Assembly (NCBI RefSeq): GCF_030209755.1 | Contig: NZ_JARVRH010000031.1 | Span: forward strand, 51,969 to 115,968 | DNA: 64,000 bases | Source of the DNA: Arthrobacter sp. efr-133-TYG-118 | Lineage (GTDB): Bacteria; Actinomycetota; Actinomycetes; Actinomycetales; Micrococcaceae | Reading direction: 5' to 3' | Shown here: piece by piece, positions 60,362 to 64,000 of the stretch | Numbering within the stretch: the stretch's first letter is position 1 | How the letters are laid out: each line of letters starts with the position of its first letter | Position numbers and translations under genes: made by a program | Notes under the pieces: model-generated | Databases searched by the model: none | Seen by the model: the letters and a program-made list of their open reading frames with translations, nothing else | What the model was told of the DNA's origin: nothing

Positions 60362-63300
60362 TCACCGCCGCACCGTGGTTCGCAGGAGTTTCAGGGCCAC
60401 GGAGATCGAGGCGAGGTCCACCTGTCCGGGTTTGGTGACCTCCGCGAAGGTGTCCTTGATCCTTCCCAGTTGTTCCTGGTGTCCGCGCTCCCATTCCACG
60501 ATGCGTTCCACGGTATTGGCACCTGTCGTATCAGGGTCCCGAGTGGTCTGCATGACCGAAAGGGTCATGTCTGCGACGGCGGAGTACACATCGTCGCGCA
60601 ATGAGGCCCGGGCCAGGGCTTCCCAGCGGTTCTGCCGGGGCAGGTCGGTGATGCGCAGCAGCAGACTCAACGCACCGATCCGATGGAAAACCGCATAGTA
60701 CATATCAGCGATCGTGGTCGCTGGTTCGTCAACCAGTTCCGAAATCAAGGAGATGTCAAGGAGCCCGAAGCTTTCCAGCAGATCGGAGGAGCGCCGTCTC
60801 AGCTCATCCGGCATCCCGGCGTCAGCCCAACGCGCCAACCGGTCCTCGGTGTGGTCACGATCGGAGCCGCGCAGAAAGTCCAGGGTCCGGGCCCGCAGCA
60901 GCCCAAAGGTCGGCCCGATCCTCGCAAGGGCATCCTCGACGGGCTGGTCCCGATGATCGTGTGTCACGTACCAGCGGGTTGCCCGGTCCAGGGCCCTGCG
61001 CATATACAGTGCCATTTCCGCCGCGCATTCGCTGGGAAACCCGGAGGGAAGGGCGGTCATCCTGCCCGTTATCCATTGCAGGTCGTAGGCCTCGCGGACA
61101 ACCACGAAGGCCCTGGCCACGGCCGCGGCGGTGGCGGTGGTTTCCTCGATGGCGCGGAAGGCGTACGTGATCCCTCCGAGGTTGATCATGTCGTTGGCCA
61201 CCACGGTGCAGATGATCTGCCGGCGCAACGGGTGGGAGTCCAGTTCGGCGTCAAAGCGTTCGGACAGCTGGCGGGGGAAGTAGCCGCGGAGGACCCGCTT
61301 GAACCAGGATCGTCGGCGAGGTTGCTGGCGGTGAGCTCCTTTGCCAGTTCGACCTTTGCGTAGGCGGCAAGCACCGACAGTTCCGGGGCGGTCAGCCCGG
61401 TGCCTGCCCGCAGCCGGTCCTGGAGTTGTTCCGTGCCCGGCAGAGCTTCCAGGTTCCGGTCCAGGTCCGCGGCAGTCTCGAGCCAGTCCATGATCCGTTC
61501 AAAGCCGGGGCTCAGCTCCGGGGCCAGGTGCCGGTCGTTGAAGAGGAGGACGTTCTGGTCCCTGTTGTTTGCCAGGACCAGGCGGCTTACCTCGTCGGTC
61601 AGGGAATGCAGGAACCCTGTCCGTTCCTCGGGCCGCATCTTGCCGGTCGCGATCATCCGGTCGATGAAGATCTTGATGTTGACCTCGTGGTCCGAGCAGT
61701 CCGCGCCGGCCGAATTGTCTATCGCATCGGTGTTGAGGAGGACACCGTTCAGGGCCGCCTCTATCCGGCCGCGCTGGGTGACGCCCAGGTTCCCGCCCTC
61801 TGCCACGGTCCGGGCCCTGAGCTCGTTGCCGTTGACCCTGATGGTGTCGTTGGCTTTGTCGCCGACGTCGGTGTGGTCCTCGGTGGAGGCTTTGACGTAT
61901 GTTCCGATGCCGCCGTTGTAGAGCAGGTCCACGGGCGCCCGGAGTATGGCCTGCATCAGTGCGTGGGGTGGCAGGGATACAGTTCCCGGCTCCAGGCCGA
62001 GGCACAGCCTGACCTGCTCGGTGATCTCGATGTTCTTGGCCGCGCGGGAGTGGACAGCCCCGCCTTCGCTGATCAGGGCCGGGTCGTAGTCGGCCCAGGA
62101 CGAACGGGGAAGACCGAAGAGGCGTTTGCGTTCTTCGAAGGATGTTGCGGCGTCGGGGGTCGGATCAAGAAAGATGTCCCGGTGGTCGAATGCGGCCACG
62201 AGGCGGATGTGCGGCGAGAGCAGCATCGCGTTTCCGAACACGTCCCCGCTCATGTCTCCGATGCCGGCCACGGTGAAGTCTTCTCTCTGTGGATCCATGC
62301 CAAGCTCGCTGAAGTGGTGCTTGGCGGATTCCCATGCACCACGGGCGGTGATGCCCATCTGCTTGTGGTCATATCCCACGGATCCTCCGGAAGCGAACGC
62401 GTCGCCCAGCCAAAAGCCGTATTCCCGGGCCACGGCGTTGGCTGCGTCCGAAAACGATGCTGTTCCTTTGTCGGCCGCAACCACCAAGTAGCAGTCATCA
62501 CCGTCATGGCGCACCACGCGGTCCGGGGGAACCACCTCTTCACCTCGTGGCGTGGTGACCAGATTGTCTGTGAGGTCCAGCATGCCCTTGACGAAGATCC
62601 GGTAGCACTCCAGGCCTTCCGCGAGCCAGGCTTCGCGGTCCGTCACAGGGTCCGGCAATCGTTTGGGGTAGAAGCCTCCTTTGGCCCCGGTGGGCACAAT
62701 GACGGAGTTCTTCACGTTCTGGGCCTTGACGAGTCCCAGGACCTCGGTCCGGAAATCCTCGCTTCGGTCGGACCAACGCAAACCTCCGCGCGCCAAGTCC
62801 CCGAAGCGCAGGTGCACGCCTTCCACCCGCGGCGAGTAGACCCAGATCTCGTACTTCGGACGCGGAAACGGGGCACTGGCGATCGCAGCAGGATTGAGTT
62901 TGAAGCTCAGGTGGGCCTTGCCCTGGAAGTAGTTGGTCCGCGTTGTGGCTTCCACGAGGTTCATGAAGGTGCGCAGCAGGCGGTCTGCGTCGAGGACCGG
63001 GATGTCGTCGATCGCGCCCAGCAACTCCTTCGTCGCCACAGCAATGCTCCGGACACGGTCAGGCCCGTCCAGTCCGGGATCGAACTTCGCCTGGAACAGT
63101 GCCAGGAGCGCGCGCGTTGCCCGGACGTTGCTGATCAGCGTGTCCGCGATGAATCCGTACGAGTTGGTGGTCCCCAGCTGCTGGAGGTACTTCGCGTAGC
63201 TTCTCAGGATTGCTGCCTGCCGCCAGCCAAGCCGTTCCCGGATGACGAGTGCGTCGATCCGGTCGGATTCGCTGTCCCCCCGCATGGCGGCCGCGAAAGC

Positions 63301-64000
63301 CTCCGCGAGCAGTCCGCTCGTAGCCTCGGGGTCGACACCGCCGGGATACTTCACGCCGAGGTCGTAAAGAAACACGTCCTGCGCGGCACCGCGCCGGAGC
63401 TCGAAAGGCCGCTGATCCAGCACTTCGAGCCCGAGGTTGTGCAGGAAGGGCAAGATCCGGGTCAGGCTCCTGGGCCTGGTCAGGTAAAGGCGGATCCTGG
63501 CGTCCTCGACGAGCGTGCTCGAGGCGCCCTTCCTGACGTAGACCGTGAGCAGCGGATCCCCGTATGGTCTGCCTCCTGTACCTTCCAGGTCGAACGTCTC
63601 GAAATTGACGATGTCCCCGACCGCGGCTTCCACATCGTAGACCGCGCGATAACTGGCAGGAAAGGCGTCCGACCAGAGCCCGGCGAGCCGTACGGCCTCC
63701 GCCGTCGGGAAGCGGTCACGGATCGCATCGTCGAGCCCGTCCGACCATGAGCGGGTAGCGGCTATCAGGCGCCGCTCCAGTTGGGACGGGTCGACGACGG
63801 CTGCATGTGACGGCGGGGCGTCCGGCACGGCACCATCCACGTGGATCCGGAAGAACACGCGGGCCAGGGGTGACTCGGTGAGCCGGACTTCGAAATCGAC
63901 GGAGTCCGCTTTGAACGCCCTCCGGAGTTCTTCTTCGATCAACAACCGGACCGCCGTGCTGTAGCGGCGGCGCGGGAAGAAGACGAGCGCGGACACGAAC
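60362..64000 (-). CDS. NAD-specific glutamate dehydrogenase (large, about 180 kDa type), 5' end outside window, one frameshift
   Basis: About 1210 C-terminal residues of the roughly 1600-aa bacterial NAD-GDH (Bac_GDH). The frame enters from the right edge (VSALVFFPRRRYS is internal, not a start). The catalytic-Lys region is VPTGAKGGFYPKRLPDPV, and the NAD region has GIGDMSGDVFGNAMLLSPHI. Near 61305-61308 the frame breaks: the first frame ends in out-of-frame Ser/Pro-rich sequence, while the next frame continues the expected WFKRVLRGYFPRQLSERF and RRQIICTVVANDMINLGG to the stop at 60362. One missing base, in a CC or GG pair, explains it. Confidence 0.88.

Noticed and set aside
61426..63750. 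774-codon open frame on the plus strand
   Set aside because: It is antisense to the NAD-glutamate dehydrogenase, with no recognisable domain.
1..64000. Insertion sequences, integrases, CRISPR arrays, tRNA or rRNA genes
   Set aside because: I looked for transposase-like proteins, terminal repeats, regularly spaced repeats and tRNA-like cloverleaf sequence and saw none. A tRNA scan would be needed to be certain.

Overview
The window is GC-rich with dense, translationally coupled operons (many 4-nt ATGA/GTGA/TTGA overlaps), GTG and TTG starts, leaderless-looking promoters and a large NAD-dependent glutamate dehydrogenase. This suggests an actinobacterium of the Arthrobacter/Micrococcales type. 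It is an accessory catabolic region: about 50 genes, nearly all catabolic enzymes, transporters or regulators, plus several decayed genes. I saw no rRNA, tRNA, CRISPR array, transposase or phage genes.

1-26.7 kb is a 'deacylate and deglycosylate' island. It carries three paralogous HSL-type alpha/beta hydrolases (1.3, 7.3 and 14.8 kb), two CocE/NonD hydrolases (the left edge and 16.0 kb), a GH43, a GH1 beta-glucosidase, a truncated GH78 rhamnosidase, a Gfo/Idh oxidoreductase, a GPH-like transporter, and a LacI regulator beside a family-5 oligosaccharide/peptide-type ABC importer with a permease-ATPase fusion. An acyl-CoA synthetase / enoyl-CoA hydratase / SDR / (broken thiolase) / TetR operon and a Baeyer-Villiger monooxygenase with a divergent MarR would process the released acyl or ketone part.

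26.7-35 kb holds an Lrp/LysE pair, a ribose-type ABC importer with LacI and HTH regulators, and a graveyard of gene remnants: RraA-like, a CBM6/35-like domain and a small-protein remnant. 35-39.8 kb is a second acid-catabolism operon (MHS transporter, CaiB CoA-transferase, enoyl-CoA hydratase, DUF1508 protein) with a divergent FadR-type GntR. A carbonic anhydrase and a 46-aa double-glycine-like peptide gene follow.

41-60 kb is the most striking part: a LacI regulon marked by five near-identical operators (TGCTAWCGWTRGCA). It appears to control (a) a tightly overlapped operon of FAH hydrolase - 2-hydroxyacid dehydrogenase - enolase paralogue - APH-type kinase - second FAH hydrolase - quinone oxidoreductase, (b) a divergent cupin, (c) an extradiol (VOC) dioxygenase - AhpD/CMD protein - zinc alcohol dehydrogenase operon, and (d) MFS transporter - CaiB CoA-transferase - glutaryl-CoA dehydrogenase-like enzyme - enoyl-CoA hydratase/3-hydroxyacyl-CoA dehydrogenase fusion - thiolase. 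The enolase paralogue has two changed active-site positions, so this looks like an undescribed route using a phosphorylated intermediate and ending in glutaryl-CoA-like beta-oxidation. The right edge holds an NAD-glutamate dehydrogenase with one internal frameshift.
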